A DNA stretch of 64,000 bases, taken from NCBI GenBank assembly GCA_013397695.1, contig VYZI01000043.1:2891177-2955176 (forward strand), written 5' to 3'. Below, in pieces: positions 1 to 11,655 of the stretch (positions within the stretch are counted from its first letter, which is position 1; every line of letters starts with the position of its first letter). Origin of the DNA: Centropus unirufus. Lineage: Eukaryota > Chordata > Aves > Cuculiformes > Centropidae. The position numbers were made by a program, and so were the translations under genes. The notes beneath the pieces were generated by a model, which was not told the origin of the DNA, searched no databases, and saw nothing but the letters and a program-made list of their open reading frames with translations.

Positions 1-1618
1 TCTGTTCCTTCTCACTGTCTTTTGGGCAAGCTGGTGTATCCTGTTGCTCTGGATATCTGAAAGATGGTGTTGCATTTGATGGTCTTTAACATCAGTGATG
101 CTGTGGCAGTGAAGAGTTAAGTAATTCAGAGAAGGATGGCAGCATCTGTTTGTTGCTTGATTAGCAAGTGATGAGGCTGAGGCAGCAGTCTATCCCTGTG
201 GAGCACAAAAATAAGCAACAGCAAGACTCTGCCGGGATGATGTTCTTGCAAGCTGATGCATATATGCTTCTGCTGCTGGTAGATAAAGGGGCAGTTCAGT
301 TGCTTTGCCACAGTTGAAGGGTCTTTTGGAAGGTGAAAAGGTAACTCCCATTATGTATTTCTTTTGTGAAGCCCAACAAAAGCTCAAATAAGAAGTCCTG
401 AACTGAAATAAAAGCCAATGGGTTATCAAGCCTCTTATCAAGCCTCTTCCTGGTTGTCTCAAGCTGTTACCTTTCATCCAGGTACCTTACATCAGTCCAG
501 ATTTACTTTGATTGGTTATTAAAGATATAAAAAATGAAACAGAGCCCTGGGAGCAGAGATTGTGAATGATTGAGAACAGCCACGGCTCCTGCAGTGGCCG
601 AGATTGGCTTAGGTAAAAGATGCTTATATGATCCCTGCAGCTGAGTGATGACCCGTGCCAAAGGAAGAAAATAATGGCATATCTAAGGTCCCTTTCCAGT
701 CTGAAAGAAATTAATCTAAACTCATGAAGTTAGATTTGTCCTGACATACAATCTTATCTTCATGGGCTTCTAAAATTACTTTAATAGATTTACCTGAAGT
801 ATAGTGATATTGGTATGTCCTACAAGCACCACATTGAACATAGCCTGTGATTTCTTCTCAAGGGACTTAGAGGTGATCTTAGTGGTTTAGAAAAAAAACC
901 CAAACAATGCAGTGAACAGATATGTCAGGAAAGAGCTTTTGGTGGGCTTTGCCTGTTCTTGGCAAGTATCCGACACTATTAGCAGTCTCTGCTGATATAG
1001 ACAAGAGATTTAGAGTTAGGTGAGTGATGTTTATTGTGAGGCTGGCACTAATCTCACTCCTCATCACTGCAGCTGAGAAATTTCATTAGCATCACACACA
1101 AAGGGCCTGGTTTTCATGCTCTGTGTTGTGTCAGTGGCAATTTTCGAGTCTAGTTCAACAGGGCAGAATGAGGCCTGCCTTTGCACCCAGATGTTCACCC
1201 CAGAGACATCACAGTTTGGCAGCTGACAGGTGAATGCAGTGTTGCCAATTCTCATGGCTTTACACTGAATTTAGGAGTACATGCTGCATTTTTTCAAACT
1301 CCTGGTACCCAGAATCCTGTGATTATCCAAAACCTTTTCAGCATTCATGGCCCTTTTAGTTTAATCATGATGAATGAGTGCAGACTAAAGCTTAAAAATA
1401 TGGCCATGTGCTTCAGGGAAGGTCAAAGAGCTAATCATTTTAGTAGATTCCACTTAAACTAAAATAAAGATCTCATGTTTTCAAGTCTGTATCAGTGTCT
1501 GGAGGCTCCTCTCCTGAGGCTTGAGAATTTGGACTTGCCATTACTGTTAGCATCTGATTTTGGAGACAACTCCTCTGTAAGCAATGACATTTTAGTTGAC
1601 AATACAACTGGTTCTTAC
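1..1618 (-). other. SLC5A9: SLC5A9 intron 3, partial (runs off the window)
   Basis: The sequence begins with a gtaaga donor at 1618-1613 and continues to base 1 without an exon resembling the next SGLT segment. A small tandem duplication of an 11-bp word (caagcctctta/caagcctcttc) lies at about 428-450. Nothing else was recognised. Confidence 0.7.
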
Positions 1619-1723
1619 GTTCCACTCAAAGCCCCCAACAGCAAGGCCCCCAGCTGCTCCAGTGCCTGCCAGGCCGATGAATAAGCCACTGCCCACATTG
1701 CTTGACATCAGGGATGCTCCAAT
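1619..1723 (-). CDS. SLC5A9: SLC5A9 coding exon 3 (residues 68-102)
   Basis: This 105-bp exon is flanked by acceptor catgtgtttcag and donor AAC|gtaaga. It encodes 35 residues, from IGASLMSSNVGSG to AVGGFEWN. The glycine-rich helix contains the residues that in SGLT1 line the Na2 sodium site (SGLT1 Ala76 and Ile79 correspond to Ser74 and Val77 here, contacts made through the backbone) and the sugar site (Asn76, Glu100). The next expected exon (a helix ending near a PEYL/PQYL-type motif) was looked for on the minus strand of 1-1600 and not found, so intron 3 runs off the window. Confidence 0.92.
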
Positions 1724-4700
1724 CTGAAACACATGACACAGGAACAAAACCCAGAAAATTACCTTGATGAACTCCTGTATCAGTCCAAGTATTTCCCCAG
1801 GCATTCTCTTTTCCCAGGGCCTCATTTCCTTGTAGACAGATAACTGGGAGCTAATGGAGAGTTCTTTTAAAGAAAATTATGTCTTTATATCTTAAAGTGA
1901 GTGTGTGCATTCCCTTCGACGAGCCCCACTCAAAAGTAAAGCTGAATGTGAGAAACAGGGTTCACTTCGTCAATGGTTGTCCTGAGAGACACACCTGTTA
2001 TAGGGTCTACAAAGGGGTGAAGGAAGCCTGGTGGCAACCACAGATATCTCAGTGTCCATGAAACGTATTGAATTTCCTCGTTCCCTTGTAACTCAGACAG
2101 CAATGTGGTTTTTCCAACCTTATTGACCCTTGCTCTAACTCTCCCTGTCTTGCTGACTGCCCAGTCTCTTTTAAGTCTTGCATTGAACTCATAGATTGTG
2201 GTTTACACAGCCATGGTGTCAGGAGTGCTCTCATGGAATTCCTCCTAAGGGAGAGGATCCATGAACCACAGCAGGGAGGAAGTTAGAAACATTCAGGCCT
2301 TTTGAGTTTAATGTCTACACACAAGTTTTAAGATATTCACCTCTGCAGTAGGCTGAAAAATCCTAATATCTCAGGTTAACTTTAACTGTAGCCATGATAG
2401 GCTGTCCCTACCATGGCTCATTGACACTCTAATTGGAAAAATATAAGCTCCAAGGTGCTTTAAACAGGGCAAAGACTGTCTGATAATCACTACTTTTGTT
2501 TGGCATTAAGCCTCACCTCTTGTCTGTTTGCCAATACTAAATCTCTCTGAGGTCAAATGAGAAGTTACCCAAAGAACAAGCCTAGTCCTTTTGTCTCCAA
2601 AGAAAGTTTGCTTTCAGCCACATCACCAACAAGGAGCTTTTCTCTCCTTAGAATTTCTAAATGTGGAATAAAGACTGATGGAATGTGATCTGCTTCCCAC
2701 TGTTGAACAAGGTAAAACATTAATACGGCATCAACACCCACACTGATTCTGGCCAACTCCTCTACTTTCCTGTCTGTCAATGAAATCCAGATTAGAGAGG
2801 TGGCTGCTGCTGCAATCTGATTCTGCAACTGAGATGGGGACCGGTGTTCTCAAAAGATGTAACCAGTTTGCCTGATACCTATATTAGCCAGAAATACAAA
2901 AGATATATTGCACAGGACCAGCAACATAATATCAGGGTTTAGCTGAGGCTGCCTAACACACAGCAGAAATCTGTCACCTCTGAAAAAAAATAAAAAAATA
3001 AAAAATGTTAGCCAGTTGTACTCAAAGTGAAGACCATGAGGAGGTGAACCTGAAGGATTGCTATAGAGGTGGAATCAGCTCTCTGACAAACAAAACTGGA
3101 AAGTGGGCAGCATTAAAGGTTGCTTTGAATCTAGAAAGGCAAGTCAAGAGAGCTAAGAGCCAACCCATACACAAAAGGCCGTGTGGCCCCCTGTAGCTGG
3201 AGCCAAAAATAATGAGAATGCTTTGGTGGTTTGTTGTTTTGGGGGTTTTTTTGTTTGTTTGGTTTTTTTTTAAAAAAAGAACAATGATGAAGAAAAAATG
3301 TTCCATTTCATTATAATTTAATTTGTCCCCTGTTAATTAAAGAAATCCATAAAGCTAAGCTTTTCCATTAAATATTACTTGGCCAAGATAGAAATATAAA
3401 GAACATTTTTAAAAAAACAGATCTTAGAGAAGTGTGTGTCTCTGATGGCAGAGGTTGAAAATCTATCCTAGTGAATTATGGGCAATGTGCATACAAAGGA
3501 AAAAAAGAAAAAATGCTATGTTTTTGTTGAGAAGTGCATTCCGTTACCCATGACCTACCAGAGAGATATATAGTGCCAGAGTCTGGCATTGGCTGAGAAG
3601 GATCTTTATTTCTGTGTTGTTTTTATTCCCTTAAAACTTTAAATTATCTCTCTATGTACTTTTCACTCCCAAGAAAAGGCACTTTCAATAGATTTTTTTC
3701 TTCATAGTGAAGATTCATACTTTGGTGGTTTGAAATTTCTATCTTTTACATCGTTAGTCAATAATCTCAACTTGACTCTAAATAGCAAGATCTCAGAAAA
3801 TCCTGGGCTTTGCAGTTATTTTTTCTTCAGTCTCTAAACTTTTTTTTTTCCTGGATAGCGTATTCCTACACTACCTAAAACTCCCTTGGCTTGGGGGCTA
3901 TAGTATCTTCAGTGAGTTGAGGCCAAAGAGTTTCAAACCCAGCTAGGCAGTCAGAACTTCATTTCCATCAATGTGAACATTATTATTGCTGACTTTTAAC
4001 ATAGAAGTTGAGAGTTGAAAAGAAAAAAAAAGAAGATGCTGAATTAGCCTTTTTGGCCTAGTAGCTCTATGCTATGGACCATTAGCAAAGCTGCATGGGA
4101 TGATTCCTAGTGGATCCTCTTCATCTCAAGACTATAATCAAAACATTTATGGATGGGGTCACCCCACTAGGCCTGCCCTCCTTACACCTGGAATTGCTCT
4201 CAGTCCATGAGAAACAAAGGGATGAATTTCACTCACAGGCCACCAAGTCATGGATCGTCCAGCTAGGAAATAGCCTCCAATAGTTCCTCGGCTTGCTCGT
4301 ATTGATGACTGGAAGAACAGGAAAAGGAAAAAAATTTTCCTACATTTATCGACCCTCCAGTTAGACCCAATGCCCACCCCAATAACCTTGAAACATCCCA
4401 TTAGTAACCTTTTACACCACCCTAGTCTTACTCCCTTGGGTGCCACTACAGACAACTGTCTCGCCTTACCCAGGGCAGCACAGACAGGTAGCACAGGGCT
4501 CTGATGCAGGTTCATTTTGAAAAATCTAGGGGCCTGGATGCTCTCAGCCATATGAAGGCACATATTTGTAGCTCCAAGAAAGGTTGCCTACTTCCTGACA
4601 GTGGTATGTATTGTCCAGCATCCCTAGCAGATGTCCTCAGAGCCAAACAGGGAAGAGCATGGCCCAGGAGTGAGAATCAGTGGACAACCTTGTATTCAAT

Positions 4701-5806
4701 GGGATGCCATCAAGGACTGCATTTGAGCATGACATGCAGATGCCCTCTGGGATGTCTAGCAATGCTCTGCTGCACCTCCTGCTGTCTTGCTTCTTCCCAC
4801 TGCTGTGGGAAGAAGTTTCAGGGTTTCCAGCAGCCCCACACCTGTATGGCCACATTACAGACCCATCTAGGGACTGCATGAGAACTGGAAGGATTTCAAG
4901 AGCAGCAGGATGTTCACAGGGCAGAAATCCCTCTGATGTGACTGAGGCTGACTGTGCTTGCTGTTTGCAGCAACAAGGAATTTGCAGTCGGGAACCATAA
5001 TAAAACAGTTTGCTGCAAAATACCTGCACACGTGGTGGCAGCAGCCAGACTAGTGAGCAGCACTGCCACCAAGCCAGGAGAAGCCTGAATGCCTGGTCTA
5101 AGCATTAGCTCCAAAAATTACTTTGCATATCTGTTAAGCACACCATTGTCTTTGCCTCTCTATGTGCTGGTTCCTATTTGGAAAGAAGCTGCTTATACCC
5201 ATTTAACGACTTCTCCTTGAATTTGCCCATTGGGAAAGAGATAAAAAATATTCATCCAACCAGGAGATTGTAGGCCTCTGTGAAATAGGCCTTTACTAAC
5301 AACATGAGCAAATAATGAGTAACAGTCTTTCCCAAGCTTATTAAAATTCCATTTCAGTCTTCTCCTCCTCAATCCCAGCTTTTCACTTGCTCTGTCTGCC
5401 CTTATCCTGGTGTGAGACTACTTTACAACATGAGGGGTAGATATCATTCCCAGAACAACTTCCAGGAAATGACCCCTGTTGTCCTTATGTGGGGGGAGGG
5501 GGGGGGGCTCCCAGGAAGATCGGTGCCACCCCAGAAACCTGCTTAATAGGCCATGGGATAGCATGTGTGCAGAGGATGCTCTTTGAGGAAAACACCTTTG
5601 TACTGAGGAGTGGTCCAAGAAGGACCAAAGGCTCTCTACCTCAGGCAGACCTAAACCCAGTCAATTTTGTGACTCACCCATATCCCGATGAAGAGGACAA
5701 AAGCGAAGTAAGCAACCACAACGATGATGTCTGCTACCCCAAAGGCCCCTGTTGTGTTCCCCTGCAGTGTGGGCAGCTCCGTGGCAGCTGCGGTCGGTTG
5801 GCTCAT
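1619..5806 (-). CDS. SLC5A9: Sodium/sugar cotransporter, SGLT4-like, 5' part of gene (3 coding exons, cut by window edge)
   Basis: This gene encodes the N-terminal 102 residues of a solute:sodium symporter that couples Na+ entry to sugar uptake across the plasma membrane; SGLT4 is known for mannose, fructose and 1,5-anhydroglucitol. Spliced exons give a ~24-residue tail, a hydrophobic helix (about residues 24-43), the family signature GTIGGYFLAGRSM (about 51-63), and a second helix with SSNVGSGLFIGLAGTGAA (74-91), ending GGFEWN (97-102). All exons join in phase 0 at GT-AG sites. Asn76 and Glu100 correspond to human SGLT1 Asn78 and Glu102 of the sugar site; SGLT1 His83 is Leu81 here, as I recall for SGLT4/SGLT5. 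The full protein should be near 680 residues, so about 85% lies left of base 1. The RASRGTIGG and ASLMSSNVG wording favours SLC5A9 over SLC5A10 or SLC5A1. Family is near certain; the paralogue is likely. Confidence 0.87.
1724..4236 (-). other. SLC5A9: SLC5A9 intron 2
   Basis: This 2513-bp intron has a gtgagt donor and a gtgtttcag acceptor. It contains A/T-rich low-complexity patches near 2985-3005, 3225-3285 and 3835-3852. No exon, RNA gene or transposon was recognised in it. Confidence 0.8.
4237..4308 (-). CDS. SLC5A9: SLC5A9 coding exon 2 (residues 44-67)
   Basis: This 72-bp exon is flanked by acceptor ctgttcttccag and donor CCT|gtgagt. It encodes 24 residues, starting SSIRASRGT and ending SMTWWP. 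The loop signature GGYFLAGRSMTWWP is diagnostic of SLC5 sodium/sugar cotransporters, which carry GTVGG(F/Y)FLAGR followed by WWP just before the second helix. The exon joins exons 1 and 3 without a frame change. Confidence 0.9.
4309..5677 (-). other. SLC5A9: SLC5A9 intron 1
   Basis: This 1369-bp intron has a gtgagt donor and a ttcttccag acceptor. It contains a G-run tract on the plus strand at about 5491-5507 (gggggg-a-ggggggggg), C-rich in the transcript, which could form a quadruplex on the non-template side. Open frames crossing it on the plus strand are incidental. Confidence 0.8.
5678..5806 (-). CDS. SLC5A9: SLC5A9 coding exon 1 (start codon, residues 1-43)
   Basis: The exon opens with ATG at 5806-5804 in the context gcaaccATGa and encodes 43 residues, beginning MSQPTAAATELP and ending VLFIGIW. 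The first ~23 residues are polar and include NTT, a possible N-glycosylation site consistent with an extracellular N-terminus. The hydrophobic run that follows matches the first membrane helix of SGLT proteins. A consensus donor (TGG|gtgagt) follows directly at 5677. This start is chosen because it is the in-frame ATG ahead of the helix and gives an N-tail of normal SGLT length. An additional non-coding first exon farther upstream cannot be excluded. Confidence 0.86.
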
Positions 5807-5877
5807 GGTTGCAGGCTAACTGCTGATTTTCTCTCTCACACTGGACTTTGGTGCATGTTGTCCTTCATCACTTCCCT

Positions 5878-5890
5878 TGTAATAATTAAC
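5878..5890 (-). promoter_or_regulatory. HNF1-like palindromic site upstream of SLC5A9
   Basis: The 13-mer read on the plus strand is TGTAATAATTAAC, matching the HNF1 consensus GTTAATNATTAAC at 10 of 12 specified positions with one perfect half-site. It lies 72 bp upstream of the SLC5A9 start codon. HNF1 sites drive intestinal and renal SGLT1/SGLT2 promoters, so the placement makes sense. No clear TATA box and no CpG island is visible, and the transcription start is unknown. It could instead lie in the 5' UTR. Confidence 0.45.
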
Positions 5891-6855
5891 AGGTTGAAGA
5901 AGGTGTGAGTAGGGAGCAGGAGCCAGGCAAGACTATAGCTAACATTTCTCAGCAGGAGCTTTGGCTCCATGGTTCATCAGTGAGGACCTCCCCATAGCTC
6001 TGTGGTGGGAACATTCTTCCTGACTGCTCCTGTGTCCTTTCACCAATAATCCCCTCTCCTGCCTATTAACCCGTTGGTGACAACCACTGGGATGGCAAAT
6101 GGATAAGAGTCAAATTCTCGTGTTCCCTCCCTCTTTCTCATCACTCTCTCCACAGCATTCAAGAGGGAAAAGTTCCTCCTAAGAGTAGTTGCCATAGAGG
6201 GCAGTTGGTCCTTCTTCCTAGTGCAGGTGGTGAGGATACCAGTCCTTGTGGGATGAGACCATCACATGCAGCCACACTCAGGGGGCAGGACCAGCCACAG
6301 GAAAGGGCACTGCTGCCCCTTTCCTAACTCAGTCCAGTTATGTGCTTCCTCCACCCTGGTTCAGTGCTGCAGCTCAGAGATATTCTGTGTTGCAGAGAGA
6401 CCTACAGCCCCAGCAGGTGGTCATCAGACAGGGAGCATATGTTCAGCTGTACATTCACTTTGCAGATAGCAATAGGGGAAACGTAGGTAGGAGACAGTTG
6501 ACTTTTCTCAGCAGACTCTCTAGCATTCACACAGCCAGCAGTGAAGGAGTTAAGCTTCTTGGGTGACTAGCAACACCAGCACAGCTCTCCTTGAAACCAC
6601 CTGCCCTCTGAATGAAGGCACAGTGCATAGGTCACACTGCCCCTCTGCTCGTTTGTTAGGACAGCTTTGGGAGGGTCACCCAAGACTCCTACTGGGTTTG
6701 CAGAGCCATTACAGAGCTGGCTGTAGGGCACAAGCCTTCTCCAAGCAGCCCCCAGTCCTCAAAGCAGAACTGCCTCCTACTTCAGCCATATTTGGTCCCT
6801 CATCCCATGACATATTAGACGGGGCATTTTCAACTGAGGTGATCTTTGCTCGTTC

Positions 6856-6929
6856 TTGGTTTCAAGAGAGGCAAAACCTCTTCCTTATTTTGTTTTATCC
6901 CCTTCTTTCTCAGTGTTTTCTTGCAAATG
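6856..6929 (+). repeat. Unclassified dispersed repeat, copy A
   Basis: This 74-bp segment matches 11579-11655 at roughly 60 of 74 aligned positions by eye, with one 3-bp indel. Both start ttggtttcaaga and end tttcttgcaaatg. On the minus strand both read as related peptide pieces (KQN-E-EVLP-LKP), which suggests an old transposon coding remnant, but I do not recognise the family. Similarity fades beyond these ends. Confidence 0.5.
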
Positions 6930-9058
6930 TTGGCTACTTGCTTGCTCATTAATTGGACTGCCAATGCAAGGATCCTGTCCACCCCTGCTTCCCAGCTTGA
7001 GGCTCTCTGGGAGCAGCACCTCCCTCTAGTCTCATTATCCTCAAGAGGGTTTTCAAGACTGAAATGTTTCAACAAGCTGAAGTACAGTCACCGGAAATTA
7101 AATATCTGGAAGCCCCAGTCCCCTGGTGCAAACAGGCAGTTCTCCCTGTTCAGAATTGATTTACATTCACCCACATACTTTTCCCTTTTAACACTGCAGC
7201 ACCCAATAGCAAAAAGACAGACACCTAATCTTGAAATACATCAAATTCCTGCCCAAGAAGCAAATACAACCAGTATCTCCAGTCTTCCAAAACAGGAACA
7301 CTGCTCCCCACGGGAAGCACAATCCAAGGTATTTGCCCAACTCAGCCCTTCACCCCACTTTCCCAAGGCACTGTAGCAGTGGCAATTCACACTTGCAAAC
7401 ACTTGAAAACTTGCACCCCTGAAAAGTAAATACATGTAGTAAGCCAATCCCAGCAGCTGTGAACTATCATGAGTCTGTTGGACCCTCTACAACGACATTG
7501 GCTTATGGTGGCATTACCCTGCCAAGTGCTATTACACCAACTGAACCATCCCGAACAGTAGTGGCCAATCTCATGGCTGGTGCAATTTGCTAGGATTGGA
7601 GCAGTTGCACCTCCAAACATGGAAAATACCTCGAGTGTGTCTGCGAGAGTCCTCCTCTCTGCTGCTTGGTGGTCTTGTGGCCCTACTGCCTTCAGTCCTG
7701 CTTAGGCAGGAATTACTCTGCTTCCCACACCTCTGGGCTGGCTGCAGAGGTGTGCTCCTCCTGTGGTCCACCTGGGATGTGGCCACCACCCAGCCCACAG
7801 CCGAGGGGATGGATGACGCATACCAGTGTTGCGTGACATTTGCCTTGGCTCCCAGCCCTGGGCAGGAGCCCCAGGCAAGAAGTGCAGTGCACAGTGTGAG
7901 GTGCACGGATCTACTGGGCCCCAACAGCAGGGCAGTGCTTATCTCCTGCTCCACACACTCTTAAGTCAACATCGGCAGCTGTCCACCTGTAGAAGACGTG
8001 GTGCTCCTTGCCCTGGGAATGGATGGGGGAATTCATGTGCCCAGGAAATAATAAAAATTCAACACAGTTGAAAAACAAATGAGAAGTCATTGGAGTAAAA
8101 GATATTACCCCAGCATAAGCCCAGGATGTGCAAGAGGGCAGATCTCTATTGATTCTCAGGGAGGCACACTCGTTTGCTCGTGCTTATTCCAGGAGACCAA
8201 ATAAGGCTCTGGTTAACTGCTACAGCAAACACATCTTCCTCAGTAGGCAGAGCACCTCCAAACCTCTTGGTCATGTAAGCAAGCCTATTTTTTTTTCTTC
8301 CCCAAAGCCAAGGGGACAAGTTGGCTTATGTTATCTGTGCTGGTGGGAGCAGTGGTAGTGGCAGGGGAAGTGCTGGGCATGGTGAGAAGGGGGCGAGCTG
8401 TTAGGCATGGAGGATAAAGCTGTTGTGGGATGTCACCTATGGCATGAGCAGGCACTCATGGAGATGTTGGTTGTACTCACCAAGGTGTAATGGACACAGT
8501 GGATTGAACCAATCTGAGGAATACAGATTTCTGCCCTCTCCCATTTTCCTTCATTAGACATCATCCTTGTACTTCCCAAAGAGCCTTTCCTCCTCCCTGT
8601 AGGACTCACTCCCTGCTGCATGCCTGGCTTCATACAATCTTTCTTTTGCCTCTGTGAGGGCTGAGAGTAGGGCTAGCAAGCCAGGGTCAGAAAACAGCCC
8701 CTGGAGCTCAGATAGTGGGGATGGCTCTACCTCAAGAGCCTCATATCCTTGGCCAGAGATGGGCCCATGGGCACTGGGCTCTGCAGCCATGGCCTCTCTC
8801 AGCGCCACTGGGATGCCCAGCAGAGGTGCAGAGCAGGCTGCAGAGGGACAGCTGTCCCATAACCCCCACAATTTAAGCTGTACCCTGGAGTTGCAACCTG
8901 CCTGCTGGAGGTCTTCTGCAGTACCATTACTGCACTCTCCTCTCCTTGCAGTAAAAGTGACAGGACATCTAGTGTCCTCCCTCACTCATGTCACAGCAGC
9001 TGAGAATGAGCCCTTCAGAGACTGGAAATTAGAAGTGGCATTTCAAAGTGTGCAGCTC

Positions 9059-9081
9059 AAAAAAAAAAAAAAAGAAAAAAG
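9059..9081 (+). repeat. Poly-A / A-rich tract
   Basis: A near-pure A run interrupted by single G residues. No retroposon body was recognised immediately upstream, so it is listed only as low complexity. Confidence 0.85.
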
Positions 9082-9669
9082 AACAAGTGTGTCTGGGGCA
9101 AAGGATGTTTGGTTAAGTGACAGGCAATTATTTTCACAAATGTTAACCCATAAATGGACTTGCTCTTCATTACGAAGCTAATTCACAATCGTCTGCATGT
9201 AACTCCAATGACAATTAGTGAATTTCTAGATGGATTGAGAAAATAGCTTATATACAGATAATGCAATGAAGCAAGGCGGCAGCCAAGCCACACTTCTCAC
9301 CTTACTTCCTGGGGGGATCTTTTCCTTTGTGCTGGATGGGTGAGGCATTGAGCTAATCATTATTTTCTTCTCAGCCCTTTCTCAGGGGAGAATGTCTCTT
9401 GAATAAAATCTGGCAGTTTAATTTTGGTTTGATATGAATGGGCTTTAAAAGTGTTTAATGTCTAAAGACAGCCTATTCAGCTCAGAGCCTGCTCCAGAGG
9501 AACAGCACGGTGGGAAGCAAGCACGGGATCGGGAAGAGGAGCAGAGCCCCAGGACGCTGCAGCAGTGCTACCGCAGCTCTTTTCTTCCCTCTACAGGCCA
9601 CAGTCTGATTTTCACTCCTGGACTATTCCAAAAACCTGGAGCAAGTCCTTCTCTTCAAGCTTCTTTGCC

Positions 9670-9705
9670 TTTTTGGGGTTTTTTTGTTTGTTTTTTTTTT
9701 TTTTT
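9670..9705 (+). repeat. T-rich low-complexity tract
   Basis: T homopolymer blocks with interspersed G (tttttggggtttttttgt and a final T15 run). It would read as poly-A on the minus strand; no element was identified attached to it. Confidence 0.8.
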
Positions 9706-11578
9706 CAACCCTAGGCTGAGTCAGAAATACCCATGCTGAGGCAGTGGTATAAAACACTGTGCAAACAAGCCAGGGAAGGTGCTGCTTTTAGTTGGAATCT
9801 CAGTTCCTTGGCAGGCTCCTCTGTGCACCTATCACACCAGCAGGAAAGGTCATAGCTCCATGTGCTGGAGACTACCCTTGTCTGCCTTTGGGACAAGGGG
9901 TGCCCCGCAGTGGATGCATTTGCTCAGGCTGGTGCACAGGTTGCTGGTGCAGAGGCAGGTGGGCTCACAGGGGATGGGCTTTGCTTGGGCTTTCCCTTCA
10001 GCAGGCAGCTGTGAGCATGGATCTCTCCCAGCAAGCAGCACCACCATCGTTTACTCCATCCCCACTTCATCCCAAAGATCACCTGTGGCTCCTGCCTGGG
10101 CACTGTGGACCCACAACTCTGTCATATGAGTGTAGATTAAGGCTACCTTTGACATACAAGGCAATTTCAAGTTAGCATGGAGGTTTTGCTGGTTCAGTGG
10201 CTGAGAGGAGATGCCTTGGGCTAAGTAGGATGCTACTAACCAGTCAGTCTAGGCTGAAGTGAACATTACTGAGTGGCATCTCATCCCAACTGCTTTTATC
10301 CAGGCAATTCATCTGCCATCCCAAACAAAGGTGTCTGCCTCCCTGTTCAGTTCATTTGCCATGACTCCTCTGGTTGCTCCCTCCATCTTCATGCACCCTG
10401 CTGGAAAGCTTCAGTGAGTGCTAGGAAACCAAGACAAGAAGCCACAGGAAGCATTTCAAGTTGCACTTCCAGCTGTCTCTGCCTAGAAAAATCATTCTAG
10501 GATCAAGTAGACTTAGGCTGGATAAAATACATCACATTTTCTGAGTGACTTTTCTGACTAACAGCCAGACTTTGAAAGATATTAGCAAGGGTAAAACATT
10601 AAGTGACAGAACAAGGACACTTTAGATGAAGGATGTTGTTCTCCCTGTAATTTACTCCCCTGTACAGCCTTGCAAAGATCTCAGCAGAGTAAGTGTCCTT
10701 ATTGATGGATACACTACCCTTGTTAAGATGGGACAGTACACTTATTTACAGCTTTCATCATTGTCACGAAGGCACAAAGCAAACAGATGTGGCTAATAAA
10801 GATTTAGCTATTATATAACATCTTTCCCAACTCCATGCAGAAGTCTGAGTAAAAGCCCTAGGACTATATCTTTTTATAAAAGTATTTTTAATGAATTAAA
10901 GACATAAAGAGGTGTACCGGTGCTTTGTATTAAGACTCCAGATATTGCTTTTCTGGAAACACCACAACTGTCTGAGAAACACAGAGGAAGTGAAAGCCAC
11001 ATAAGCTCTACAGTCTGAGCTGTGAATTAATGCATTCATGGTGATGCTCCACAATGAGGCTGTTGCGAACTGTGATCATTAGCTACCACCAGCAAGACAA
11101 AGATTCAGTAATAATGAATCAAGAAGAAAAAGAGATGGAGGATTTGCAGTAAGAATGTGTCCACATTATTTCACCCTGTCTGCCTGTCTCTGAAGACGAC
11201 AGCCAGCCAAGGGCAAGGACAGGAGGTGACAAGTCATGCTGCCTGGCATAATAATGCTTCACAGCCCCTGCAAGGAGCATGCTTGGTAGGTACTACAGGA
11301 ACAACCAGTTTCCCCTGCAATGCATTGCCTGAGAATCACAAGGAACTTAGACAAAGACTGGCAAAACTGGAGCTGATGCATGATCAGCTGGAAAGCTCCT
11401 GTGGGGCAAGGAAACAGGATACTGGTTTCTGTTTCCTCATATGACCTTGCACAACCCTTTTACAGATCATACACTGGGGATAAAACTGTCTTTGCTATGA
11501 TTTTATATGTGCTCTGTATATAAAAAAAAAAAATAACTTCTTGCACCAAACTAAAAAGTGACCGAATGCAGTTACATT

Positions 11579-11655
11579 TTGGTTTCAAGAAAGGCAACAA
11601 AACCTCTCCCTCATTTTGTTTCATCTCACAGCCTCTCACCTTTTTCTTGCAAATG
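11579..11655 (+). repeat. Unclassified dispersed repeat, copy B
   Basis: Partner of the 6856-6929 segment in the same orientation, 4.7 kb away. It differs by a 3-bp insertion (aca) near its start and about 14 substitutions. It could be a local duplication or two members of an ancient interspersed family. Confidence 0.5.

Noticed and set aside
1..1600. SLC5A9 exon 4
   Set aside because: Searched on the minus strand for the next SGLT segment; no frame shows the expected helix or P(E/Q)YL motif.
5489..5908. 139-codon plus-strand open frame over the SLC5A9 start
   Set aside because: It is antisense to exon 1 and its G-rich start comes from the homopolymer at 5491-5507.
11390..11490. Possible second MIR-like CORE (atatgaccttgcacaaccc)
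   Set aside because: Match limited to about 15 bases, with neither head nor tail visible.
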